Shown here in pieces: positions 16,353 to 24,049 of a DNA stretch of 44,624 bases (position 1 is the stretch's first letter; each line of letters starts with the position of its first letter). The notes under the pieces were generated by a model. That model was not told the origin of the DNA and made no database searches. It saw only the letters and a program-made list of their open reading frames with translations. This DNA is from an uncultured bacterium (GTDB taxonomy: Bacteria; Bacteroidota; Bacteroidia; Bacteroidales; Bacteroidaceae). The position numbers and the translations under genes are program-made. The stretch spans positions 1 through 44,624 of the forward strand of contig CAJMQU010000036.1 of NCBI GenBank assembly GCA_905215555.1. Reading direction: 5' to 3'.

Positions 16353-18308
16353 ATGAAAATTAGAACTTTATTTTTATTTCTTGTTTTATTGTTATGCCAA
16401 TCGGGATTTGCTAAACAAATAGTGTCGTCAGGGAGGCTCATTGAATATCCTGAACTTGAATCTTCTATTATACCTTTGCATGATACTTTTGTTGGGCTTT
16501 CTGCTGGTTATTCTAACAAGAAGAGTGAGACGATTGATAAGATAGAACCTGCTTTTTGGTGGTGTGGTATGAAGAATACTCGTTTACAGTTGATGGTGTA
16601 CGGATTGAATATAGCAACATATAAACCAGAAATTAATTATCCGGGAGTTGTTTTAAAGGAAGTATGTCCAATGGAAAGTTCAAACTATCTGGTTTTGTAT
16701 TTAGATGTGAAAGATGCGGCGCCAGGTAAATTTCAAATAGAATTTATTAAAGGTAAACGTAAATTAAATCGTACTTATGAATTGAAAGAACGCCAGCGTA
16801 GCAGTGAAGATAAGATTGGCTTTAATTCTTCTGATGTTGTATATTTATTAATGCCGGACCGTTTTGCCAATGGTGATGAAAGTAATGACAATATACAGAT
16901 GAGGCATCCTTATGAAGTAAACCGTAAGGATGTGAATGCTCGTCATGGCGGGGATTTAGTCGGCATCATGCAACATCTTGATTATTTAGATAGTTTAGGT
17001 GTTACAGCAATTTGGACGACTCCTGTCTTGGAAAATGATATGGGTGAAGGCTCTTATCATGGTTATGCTGCAACCGATTACTATAAAATAGATCCTCGTT
17101 TGGGAACTAATGAGGATTACGTCCGTTTGGCTGAACTCATGCATCAACGTGGCCTGAAACTGATAATGGATATGGTTTTTAATCATTGTGGAACCAATCA
17201 TCCTTGGTTGCTCGATCCACCGATGCACAATTGGTTTAATAATTCGCATAAATATGTTGAGACCAATCATAATAAAACTGTCTTTTTTGATCCTTATGCT
17301 TCGGATATCGATAAACAGGAATTAACGGATGGGTGGTTCGTACCTACAATGCCCGATTTGAATCAGAGGAATCGTTTTGTTGCTGATTATTTGATTCAGA
17401 ATTCAATTTGGTGGATTGAATATGCTGATTTGGATGGTATTCGCCAAGATACTTATGTATATCCGGATCCGGATATGATGGTACGTTGGTGTAAAGAAGT
17501 TTTTGAGGAGTATCCTAATTTCAATATTGTGGGTGAAGTTATGGTTCCTAATAACCCTGTCGGTACTGCGTATTGGCAGCAAAACAGCCTAGTAAATGGG
17601 AAAGCTAATACAAGACTGAAATCAGTGATGGATTTTCGTTTAAGGACAATAGCAACTGACGTTTTCCATGAAGAAACATCTTGGAATACTGGTCTGCAAC
17701 TTCTTTTTGAACATTTTGCTTATGATTTTTGCTATCCTGATATTAATAATGTGATGCGTCTGCTTGAGAATCATGATACGGATCGTTTTTTATTGGAAGA
17801 TCCGGAAAATTTGAATGCATATAAACAGGCGGTTACCATGTTGTTGACAATTCCTGGTATTCCACAATTATATTATGGACAGGAATTATTAATGACTGGT
17901 AGTACAAAGAAAGATTTTGGATATGTACGTCCGGATATGCCGGGAGGTTGGAATGGAGATGAAATTAGTGTTTTTCAAGAAAGTGGGAGAACGGCTATGC
18001 AACAGGAAGCTTTCAATTTTATGAAAAAAATGCTGCATTGGCGTAAAGGGAATGATGCTATATCTAAAGGCAAAATGAAGCATTTCATGCCTCGTAGCAA
18101 TGTATATGTGTATGAGCGTTCTTATAATGGCAAGAGCATACTGGTTATAATGAACGGAGTTAACAAGGAAGTTGACTTGGATTTAACGTTTTATAAAGAG
18201 GTTATAGGAGATAGAACTAATTCGAAGAATGTGTTGACGGATAGTAATGTGCCATTAGGAAAAAAACTTCATTTACAGCCAAAAGAAGTGCTTGTGCTTG
18301 AATTATGA
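16353..18308 (+). CDS. GH13 cyclomaltodextrinase/neopullulanase-like enzyme with a borrowed N-terminus
   Basis: A 651-residue secreted alpha-glucan hydrolase, SusA-like. Signal peptide 1-20 (GFA/K). Residues about 62-150 match the cyclomaltodextrinase N-domain (KIEPAFWWCGMKNTRLQLMVYG). The GH13 barrel starts near 167 (VYLLMPDRFANGD). Catalytic residues are D366 (GIRQDT), E395 (NIVGEV) and D475 (ENHDTDRF). A cyclomaltodextrinase C-domain ends the protein. It probably cleaves maltodextrins, cyclodextrins or pullulan in the periplasm. The first 56 residues are the oddity: 30 are identical, without gaps, to the N-terminus of the esterase at 18443. The stretch between signal peptide and residue ~60 has no counterpart in ordinary SusA-type enzymes as I know them. 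The chimera is described under findings. Confidence 0.9.
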   Translation: MKIRTLFLFLVLLLCQSGFAKQIVSSGRLIEYPELESSIIPLHDTFVGLSAGYSNKKSETIDKIEPAFWWCGMKNTRLQLMVYGLNIATYKPEINYPGVVLKEVCPMESSNYLVLYLDVKDAAPGKFQIEFIKGKRKLNRTYELKERQRSSEDKIGFNSSDVVYLLMPDRFANGDESNDNIQMRHPYEVNRKDVNARHGGDLVGIMQHLDYLDSLGVTAIWTTPVLENDMGEGSYHGYAATDYYKIDPRLGTNEDYVRLAELMHQRGLKLIMDMVFNHCGTNHPWLLDPPMHNWFNNSHKYVETNHNKTVFFDPYASDIDKQELTDGWFVPTMPDLNQRNRFVADYLIQNSIWWIEYADLDGIRQDTYVYPDPDMMVRWCKEVFEEYPNFNIVGEVMVPNNPVGTAYWQQNSLVNGKANTRLKSVMDFRLRTIATDVFHEETSWNTGLQLLFEHFAYDFCYPDINNVMRLLENHDTDRFLLEDPENLNAYKQAVTMLLTIPGIPQLYYGQELLMTGSTKKDFGYVRPDMPGGWNGDEISVFQESGRTAMQQEAFNFMKKMLHWRKGNDAISKGKMKHFMPRSNVYVYERSYNGKSILVIMNGVNKEVDLDLTFYKEVIGDRTNSKNVLTDSNVPLGKKLHLQPKEVLVLEL

Positions 18309-18422
18309 TATTGGGTAATTGAGGTTTCGTAAGTTAGTGATTTGTTTAGGAACAGACAATATTAGAGATAATGGTATGTTTAATAACAATTGTATTTGTA
18401 ACAGCTTGTAAGTACATTGGTC

Positions 18423-18446
18423 ATGGATAAATATGTAATACAATGA
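18423..18446 (+). other. Short upstream frame overlapping the esterase start
   Basis: ATG at 18423 opens a seven-codon frame (MDKYVIQ) whose TGA overlaps the ATG of the esterase gene in ATGA. It could couple translation or be chance. Confidence 0.3.
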
Positions 18447-20410
18447 AAGTGAGATTCCTTTTTATAGCATTTGCTCTGTTGCTATGTCAATATGGTATTG
18501 CGCAGCAAACCGTTTCTTTAGGACAACTTGTAGAGTATCCTGACTTTAGCTCTTCAATTGTCACTCCGCGTGATGTCTTTGTTTGGTTACCTTCTGATTA
18601 TTCTCCAAAAGAGAAATATGATGTTCTTTATATGCATGATGGCCAAATGCTGTTTGATGCGAATACCACTTGGAATAAGCAAGAGTGGGGGATTGATGAA
18701 GTTGTTGGAAAACTCCTGAATGAAAAGAAGATCAAACCCTGTATTGTTGTAGGAGTGGCAAACATCCCGGAAGCGAGATATGCAGACTACTTTCCTCAAA
18801 AAGCATTGAAGAACTTACCGGATAGTGTGGTTCCGGGTGATGTGGGGTTTAATGCGGATAACTATCTTCGTTTTTTGGTAGAAGAAGTTAAGCCTTTTAT
18901 TGATAAAAAGTATTCTACGAAGAAAAGTGTCGAGCATACTTTTGTGATGGGCTCCAGTATGGGGGGCTTAATTTCACTATATGCACTATGCGAATACCCA
19001 GAAGTGTTTGGAGGAGCTGCTTGTATGTCAACTCATGTCCCTATGATATTAAGCAATGAACTCTCTAAAGAAAAAGCGGACCAATGGTCGGAAGCTTTTC
19101 GGAATTATCTTGATAGGAACCTTCCAAAGGCTAACAGCCGTATGATTTATATGGATAGGGGGGGGGCCACTTTAGATGCTTATTATCCTCCTTATCAAGA
19201 TAAACTGGATAGTTTGATGGCAAGGAAGGGCTGGAAAGCTCCCATGTGGATATCTAAGGTCTTTCCGGGAGCCGGACATACGGAGGAGGATTGGAATAAG
19301 CGTTTGGATAATCCGCTGATATTTCTTTTGGGAAGTGAAAAGAAGAGTGCTATTTGTGATAATCACGATAAGAGCCTTTCACCTGATGATTATTTGATAT
19401 CTAAATTTAAGGAAGCAGACATTGTTTTGTTGGCTGAAGATCATGGGGTGAAAGAGAATTTGGATTTTGTTCGAAACATGATACCTAAATTGTATGAGAA
19501 TGGTATTTATATGTTGGGAATGGAGTTCGGGGCATACGAAGATCAAAGACAATTAGATTCATTGATAAATGCACCAAAGTATGATGAACAATTGGCTCGT
19601 CAGTTGATGTTTAATTATAATACCCGATGGGCTATCGTCGAGTATATGAATATTTATAAGGCTGCATGGGAGTGGAATCGTTCGTTACCGGAACAAGCGA
19701 GGAGGTTCCGTGTTTTAAATATCAGTTATCGGTATAATTGGGAAGCGTTTGAAAAGGTGAGAACACCGGAAAATATGAAAAAAGTTTTTCCTTTGGGGAA
19801 TACGGAAGATTTCAGATGTGCTCTTTTAGAACGTGAAGTGTTGTCTTGCCATGAGAAAATATTGGTTTTGACAGGGACAATTCATGCATTTACATCCTAT
19901 CGTTTTCCTTATTATGATTATACATCTTCTGATTTTGTGCGCTATGAAAAGCGCTTCTTAGGAAATTTGCTCTATTCAAAATATAATACGAAAGTAGTTT
20001 CTGTGGCTTTACATCAACCTTTCTTTAATTATCCAAATCATCAGCCTGCATTGGTTTCTCCAGCAGGAGGAAAATTGGAAGTGGTAATGAGTAAGTACAA
20101 CAATAAACCTGTTGGTTTTGATTTGAAGGAGTCGCTTATAGGAGAATTACGTGATCATAGTTACTACTCAATGGGGCATACAGACTTTACTTTAGCGGAT
20201 TTATTTGATGGATATATATTTCTTAAACCTATAAAGGAATTATCTTCCTGCACTATTGACTATAAATTTATGAATGATGGAAATTGGGAAGAGGCTGTTC
20301 GTAATAGCCCTGATCCGGATTGGCATTCGCGTCCACAGAACAAAAGGCAGTACTGGGAGACAGTGACAGAATTCATGAATATTGAAAAGAGGTATGAAAA
20401 CGTCCAATGA
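18443..20410 (+). CDS. Secreted esterase (CE1-like) fused to an EreA/ChaN-like domain
   Basis: A 655-residue exported protein with signal peptide 1-20 (GIA/Q). Residues about 28-298 form an alpha/beta-hydrolase of the putative esterase (CE1/PF00756) type: VFVWLPSDYSPKEKYDVLYMHDG, nucleophile S172 in GSSMGG, and probable catalytic H279 in PGAGHTEEDW. Residues about 312-655 form a second domain with IVLLAEDHGVKEN near 328, LGMEFGAYEDQRQLDS near 355 and a late TGTIHAF. This is the layout of the EreA/ChaN/Tiki-like superfamily (an Ex-H motif and a distant His). I do not know a named family with this order. Acyl-ester removal from modified glucans is possible. It lies 134 bp after the GH13 gene on the same strand. 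Confidence 0.75.
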   Translation: MKVRFLFIAFALLLCQYGIAQQTVSLGQLVEYPDFSSSIVTPRDVFVWLPSDYSPKEKYDVLYMHDGQMLFDANTTWNKQEWGIDEVVGKLLNEKKIKPCIVVGVANIPEARYADYFPQKALKNLPDSVVPGDVGFNADNYLRFLVEEVKPFIDKKYSTKKSVEHTFVMGSSMGGLISLYALCEYPEVFGGAACMSTHVPMILSNELSKEKADQWSEAFRNYLDRNLPKANSRMIYMDRGGATLDAYYPPYQDKLDSLMARKGWKAPMWISKVFPGAGHTEEDWNKRLDNPLIFLLGSEKKSAICDNHDKSLSPDDYLISKFKEADIVLLAEDHGVKENLDFVRNMIPKLYENGIYMLGMEFGAYEDQRQLDSLINAPKYDEQLARQLMFNYNTRWAIVEYMNIYKAAWEWNRSLPEQARRFRVLNISYRYNWEAFEKVRTPENMKKVFPLGNTEDFRCALLEREVLSCHEKILVLTGTIHAFTSYRFPYYDYTSSDFVRYEKRFLGNLLYSKYNTKVVSVALHQPFFNYPNHQPALVSPAGGKLEVVMSKYNNKPVGFDLKESLIGELRDHSYYSMGHTDFTLADLFDGYIFLKPIKELSSCTIDYKFMNDGNWEEAVRNSPDPDWHSRPQNKRQYWETVTEFMNIEKRYENVQ

Positions 20411-20579
20411 AGTGGGAAGTAGGAGATGCTTTTTTGTCTTATATGGATGATAAGCCTATTAAAATGGTATGCTATTGCTAATATGGATTTAGTAATTGTC
20501 CACTAAAATAGATTTCTTTTTTGTTTAATGTTCTGTTTCTTAATGTTTTATGTGGCGTTTGTTTGTCCATACTCTTTTG

Positions 20580-20610
20580 TTGCTTATATCCTATTTGTGT
20601 GTTATTTTTG
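20580..20610 (+). promoter_or_regulatory. Promoter of the serine endopeptidase gene
   Basis: TTG at 20580-20582 and an exact TATTTTTG at 20603-20610 have a 20-bp spacer. The predicted start site (about 20616) lies 18 bp before ATG 20634 and downstream of an in-frame ATG at 20550, which supports 20634 as the real start. Confidence 0.7.
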
Positions 20611-20633
20611 TTAATGAACAAAAATATAATACT

Positions 20634-22913
20634 ATGAAAACAAAAGCTTTATTGAAGAGTTTTGCATTTTGTCTTATTGCAATTTGCTCAGTCTGTGCTA
20701 ATGCTCAAATCAGCACCAATGAATTACCTCCGAGTTTTTCATCCTCTTTATTTTCTACTCGTTCGAGTGATGTGATTAATTTGCCTGTTCCTGATGTAGC
20801 TGAAGCATTACATGAAGATAGTTTGTTTGCGGATGCTGATATCCCTTATCGTGTTGGTTTACCTCTTGCTGTGAATTACAATCTGCACAATTCTGGTCAT
20901 TGGCAAGTCTTGGGAGATAGCATGCGGGTTTGGCGTCTGCAACTACATGCATCAGGAGCAAAGGCTATGACTGTCAGCTATGATAAATACTGGATACCGG
21001 AAGGTGCTAAATTCTTTATTTATAATGCAGATAAAACATTCTGTATAGGAGCTTTTACGAGTTTTAACAACAAAGGTACGCGGGAAAATCCAGTAGATTT
21101 TGCAACAGGATTTGTGGCAGGAGAAGATATTGTACTTGAATATTATGAACCTGTTGGAAGGGAAACAGGAGTTATCTCTGTAGAACGAGTGATTTATGTT
21201 TATAAAAATGTTCTTGCAGTTCAAAGTAATGTGACGCATGGTGTGACTCCTGGAATTTCCAGGAGTTGTAATGTGAATATAAATTGTCCGGAAGGTGCTA
21301 ATTGGCAGAAAGAAAAGAGAGCTGTTGCTGCGATTTATGATGGTAATGGAGCACTATGTACTGGTGCATTAATCAATAATACAGGAAATAAAGATTATTT
21401 TTTATCTGCAAATCATTGTTTTGCTAGTGGATATGACGCACAGGGAATTAATTTGATGAATCAGTTAATTTTCTATTGGAACTATGAAAGTCCTGATTGC
21501 TCTAATACATATATATATAATCCTCCAAGTTCAGCTGGGGCTAAACTTGTAGCAAATAACAGCCACTCAGACTTTGCTTTGTTGGAATTGATGGAGTCTG
21601 TTAAAGATGTGAATGGGTATATGCCCTATTATTTAGGTTGGACTCGGAGTAGTGTTGCGGCTGCAAACGCTGTTGGCATACATCATCCACGAGGTGATAT
21701 AAAGAAAATTTCAATAGAAAATGATGCAGTTGTGAGTTATAATTCATCACTTAATTGGACTGATGGTACAACCACAGCAAAGAATACGCATTGGAGGGTT
21801 GGGTTTGATATTGGTACAACCGAGGGAGGCTCTTCTGGATCTCCATTGATGAATCAAAATCATTTAGTTATAGGGCAGTTGCATGGTGGTGATTCTGGTT
21901 GTGCTCCAGTAATAGAATTTTATGGACGTTTTGATGTGTCGTGGGATTATGGAAGTGTAGCGACGAGAAGATTAAAAGATTGGATAGATCCAAGTAATAC
22001 AGGTATGATGCAGTTAGAAGCAAGAGAATTGATTCCAGAAATAGTAGGAACTAAATTTATTTGTGATAGTAGCACTTATTATATCAAGAATTTGCCAGCT
22101 AACGCAATGGTGGTATGGGAATATCCAACAGAACCAAATAGTGCACCACGACCACAGTTTTACACTAATTATCCAGTACCTAATCAATGCACTATAAAAA
22201 ATAAATATTATTATCCTTACAATGCAAATTTAGTAGCAAAGATAGTCTATAATGGAAATGCTTTATTGACTTTATCAAAAGAAGTTATATCTGATACAAA
22301 ATCCTATCCTTATGCAACCTATATACAAGAGGCTTGTACTTTTTATGGGGTTACTCATCCGAGCATAAGTGGCAGAGTAGAGAACTCTACATTTGTACAT
22401 CAAGGCTGTATGGTTCGTGTAACTTTTAACAGTGATTATGATAAAGATATCTATTATGACTCTTCAGGTGGAATTACTCATAAACCTTTATTTTGGAACT
22501 ATCATCGGCCAACAAAGACTTTAGAATTTCAATTACCATATCGTTCTGGTGGTTTACCTTTTGCTTTTATACTTGATGGTGAAGGTGTATGTAAAAAGAA
22601 ACGAATAATATTCTTTTCCTATACTGGTAACGGAAATGCACCAGCTTCTGCTTATTCATTGAAAGTGCTTTCTCCTTCAGAGAATATTAAAGAAATACGG
22701 TTAGTTACTGATGATGTGATAAATGGAAGGAATAGTCTGAACTGGAATCTGGAAGTATACAATGTAGCTTATGGGACAAAAGTTTTAGAAGTTAAAGGTC
22801 TGACGAATTTATCTTATATGATGGATACTTCAGGATGGACCTCTGGTATGTATGTAACTCGTATTATTATAGGAGATAAAATTTTGACTGAAAAAATAAC
22901 AGTAGGAAAGTAG
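20634..22913 (+). CDS. Secreted trypsin-like (lysyl-endopeptidase-type) serine protease with sorting-type C-terminus
   Basis: A 759-residue exported protease. Start at ATG 20634 gives a clean signal peptide (MKTKALLKSF...ANAQ) and follows the promoter; the frame is open further upstream to 20550, but that would precede the promoter. A pro-region covers about 26-215. The S1-type catalytic domain holds H261 (SANHCF), D313 (NSHSDFALLEL) and S401 (GGSSGSPL), with many cysteines, as in lysyl endopeptidases. After beta-rich repeats the last ~70 residues (LEVYNVAYGTKVLEVKGL, then SGMYVTRIIIGDK) resemble type IX-secretion-type C-terminal domains. It does not obviously belong to starch use. Base composition is very AT-rich. 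A hairpin terminator follows. Confidence 0.85.
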   Translation: MKTKALLKSFAFCLIAICSVCANAQISTNELPPSFSSSLFSTRSSDVINLPVPDVAEALHEDSLFADADIPYRVGLPLAVNYNLHNSGHWQVLGDSMRVWRLQLHASGAKAMTVSYDKYWIPEGAKFFIYNADKTFCIGAFTSFNNKGTRENPVDFATGFVAGEDIVLEYYEPVGRETGVISVERVIYVYKNVLAVQSNVTHGVTPGISRSCNVNINCPEGANWQKEKRAVAAIYDGNGALCTGALINNTGNKDYFLSANHCFASGYDAQGINLMNQLIFYWNYESPDCSNTYIYNPPSSAGAKLVANNSHSDFALLELMESVKDVNGYMPYYLGWTRSSVAAANAVGIHHPRGDIKKISIENDAVVSYNSSLNWTDGTTTAKNTHWRVGFDIGTTEGGSSGSPLMNQNHLVIGQLHGGDSGCAPVIEFYGRFDVSWDYGSVATRRLKDWIDPSNTGMMQLEARELIPEIVGTKFICDSSTYYIKNLPANAMVVWEYPTEPNSAPRPQFYTNYPVPNQCTIKNKYYYPYNANLVAKIVYNGNALLTLSKEVISDTKSYPYATYIQEACTFYGVTHPSISGRVENSTFVHQGCMVRVTFNSDYDKDIYYDSSGGITHKPLFWNYHRPTKTLEFQLPYRSGGLPFAFILDGEGVCKKKRIIFFSYTGNGNAPASAYSLKVLSPSENIKEIRLVTDDVINGRNSLNWNLEVYNVAYGTKVLEVKGLTNLSYMMDTSGWTSGMYVTRIIIGDKILTEKITVGK

Positions 22914-22930
22914 ACTGCTAATTGAAAAAC

Positions 22931-23012
22931 AATACTACATTCTATAAGTACAACAATGCTGTTTTTATAGCACTTTTTTGCTTATAGAATGCAGTATTTC
23001 AGTTTTTATGTA
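22931..23012 (+). terminator. Hairpin terminator after the protease gene
   Basis: AATACTACATTCTATAAG (22931-22948) pairs with CTTATAGAATGCAGTATT (22981-22998) with one mismatch and a 32-nt loop, followed by TCAGTTTTTATG. Confidence 0.65.
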
Positions 23013-23049
23013 TTTACTATATAAGTAGAAACCTTAAAATATATTACTT

Positions 23050-23481
23050 ATGAAAAACTTATTATTTTTTGCCTCTTTATGTTTGGCTATTTTGTATACA
23101 GGGTGTAGTAGTGATAAAAATAATGATAGAGCAGAGGATTGTTCTGATGTAATTTGCGATATGGCGTTTTTGAGTATTCCAATTACAATAAAATACGAAG
23201 ATGATACACCTGTCGTATTGGATAGTTATGAAGTTATAGAAGTTGCTATAGGAAAAGTGCGGGATGTTCCTAACTGGGGGGAAGTTTTTCACACATATGC
23301 CATCGCTTCAGATCTTGATAGAGAAGAATTCTTTGGAAAAGAGATTGAGTTGCAGCTTGTTGGTAAAATAGGAGAAAAAACAGTAGTTACTGAAAACTAT
23401 GTTGTTTCAGCAAACTGTTGCCATACTTATTTAGTAAAGGGTGATAAGGAGGTTGTAGTAAAGGATAAGGAGCTTCAGTAG
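23050..23481 (+). CDS. Small lipoprotein of unknown function
   Basis: A 143-residue protein with a lipoprotein signal ending at C19 (LYTGCSSD). The mature part has C-x4-C near its start (CSDVIC) and a CC pair near the end (SANCCHTY), so internal disulfides are likely. The middle alternates beta-strand-like segments (FLSIPITIKYEDD, LDSYEVIEVAIGK). I do not recognise the family. It lies between the secreted protease and a truncated antitoxin gene, with no partner in sight; an inhibitor or partner of the protease is possible but only a guess from position. Confidence 0.7.
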   Translation: MKNLLFFASLCLAILYTGCSSDKNNDRAEDCSDVICDMAFLSIPITIKYEDDTPVVLDSYEVIEVAIGKVRDVPNWGEVFHTYAIASDLDREEFFGKEIELQLVGKIGEKTVVTENYVVSANCCHTYLVKGDKEVVVKDKELQ

Positions 23482-23536
23482 GTAAAGGCTGCCATAGCCC
23501 ATCCCTAAAATCCTAACATTGCAGCTGGAGGAATAT

Positions 23537-23743
23537 TCAGTACCCGGCAAAGTAATCTAGTTCAGCAACCGTAGGCTTTTCTATTGGGTAATGTTCCTTT
23601 TCGTAAGCAATCACTATATCAGACATAACGGTGAGTTCCACTGCGTACTTATCGTTTGCAGGGGTATTATCATCAACCAATGGTAGAAGCATCTCCACTC
23701 TTGCTAATGCAAACTCGTATTGTTCTTTTGTTACTTTATTCAT
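23537..23743 (-). pseudogene. Truncated HigA-like antitoxin gene
   Basis: The reverse strand encodes 68 residues from ATG 23743: MNKVTKEQYEFALARVEMLL, then DDNTPANDKYAVEL and EKEHYPIEKPTVAELDYF, stop. This matches the N-terminal half of HigA/COG5499-type antitoxins (a helical region with YEKEHYPI before the DNA-binding domain). The helix-turn-helix half is missing: the frame ends at TVAELDYFAGY and nothing of it is seen beyond. No HigB toxin gene is adjacent. An upstream ATG at 23776 is possible but gives an untypical start. Confidence 0.7.
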
Positions 23744-23807
23744 AATCCTATACTTTACAAACTTGCAAGTTTGCAAGTTTCGCAGAGCTTTGCTTTTTTC
23801 TTACTTG

Positions 23808-23849
23808 GGAAAAAATATTTCTCCAACTGGAAAAAATATTTCTCTAATA
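23808..23849. repeat. Two tandem copies of a 21-bp unit
   Basis: GGAAAAAATATTTCTC is repeated with a period of 21 bp (23808-23828 and 23829-23849). It lies in the gap between the higA relic and the amylase promoter. Function unknown. Confidence 0.75.
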
Positions 23850-23946
23850 AAATCGATGAAACCCACCAAATCCCATAAGCTGATTTCCGGTCCGTTATAT
23901 TTTTGCCGACAGAAACCAGTTGATCAGGAATGTATGCTTTGATTCA

Positions 23947-23960
23947 TGCAACCGTTTGCA
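23947..23960. promoter_or_regulatory. LacI-type operator upstream of the amylase operon
   Basis: TGCAACCGTTTGCA differs by one base from the palindrome before susC (8696-8709). Its centre lies 61-62 bp upstream of the -7 box, the same as at susC (62-63 bp). The position upstream of the promoter suggests activation more than blocking. Confidence 0.65.
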
Positions 23961-23991
23961 CTACTTCTTTTCCTGCTTCTGTTTCAAGTAC

Positions 23992-24022
23992 TTGATAATC
24001 CGGGATAACTGGTGTACTTTTG
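23992..24022 (+). promoter_or_regulatory. Promoter of the amylase/debranching operon
   Basis: TTG at 23992-23994 and an exact TACTTTTG at 24015-24022 have a 20-bp spacer. Transcription would start near 24029, about 20 nt before the GH13 ATG at 24050. Confidence 0.7.
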
Positions 24023-24049
24023 AGCCATTAACCAATAAATTGATACCGC

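Noticed and set aside
20550..20633. Earlier start for the serine protease
   Set aside because: It would add a hydrophobic stretch before a perfect signal peptide, and it lies upstream of the predicted promoter at 20580-20610.
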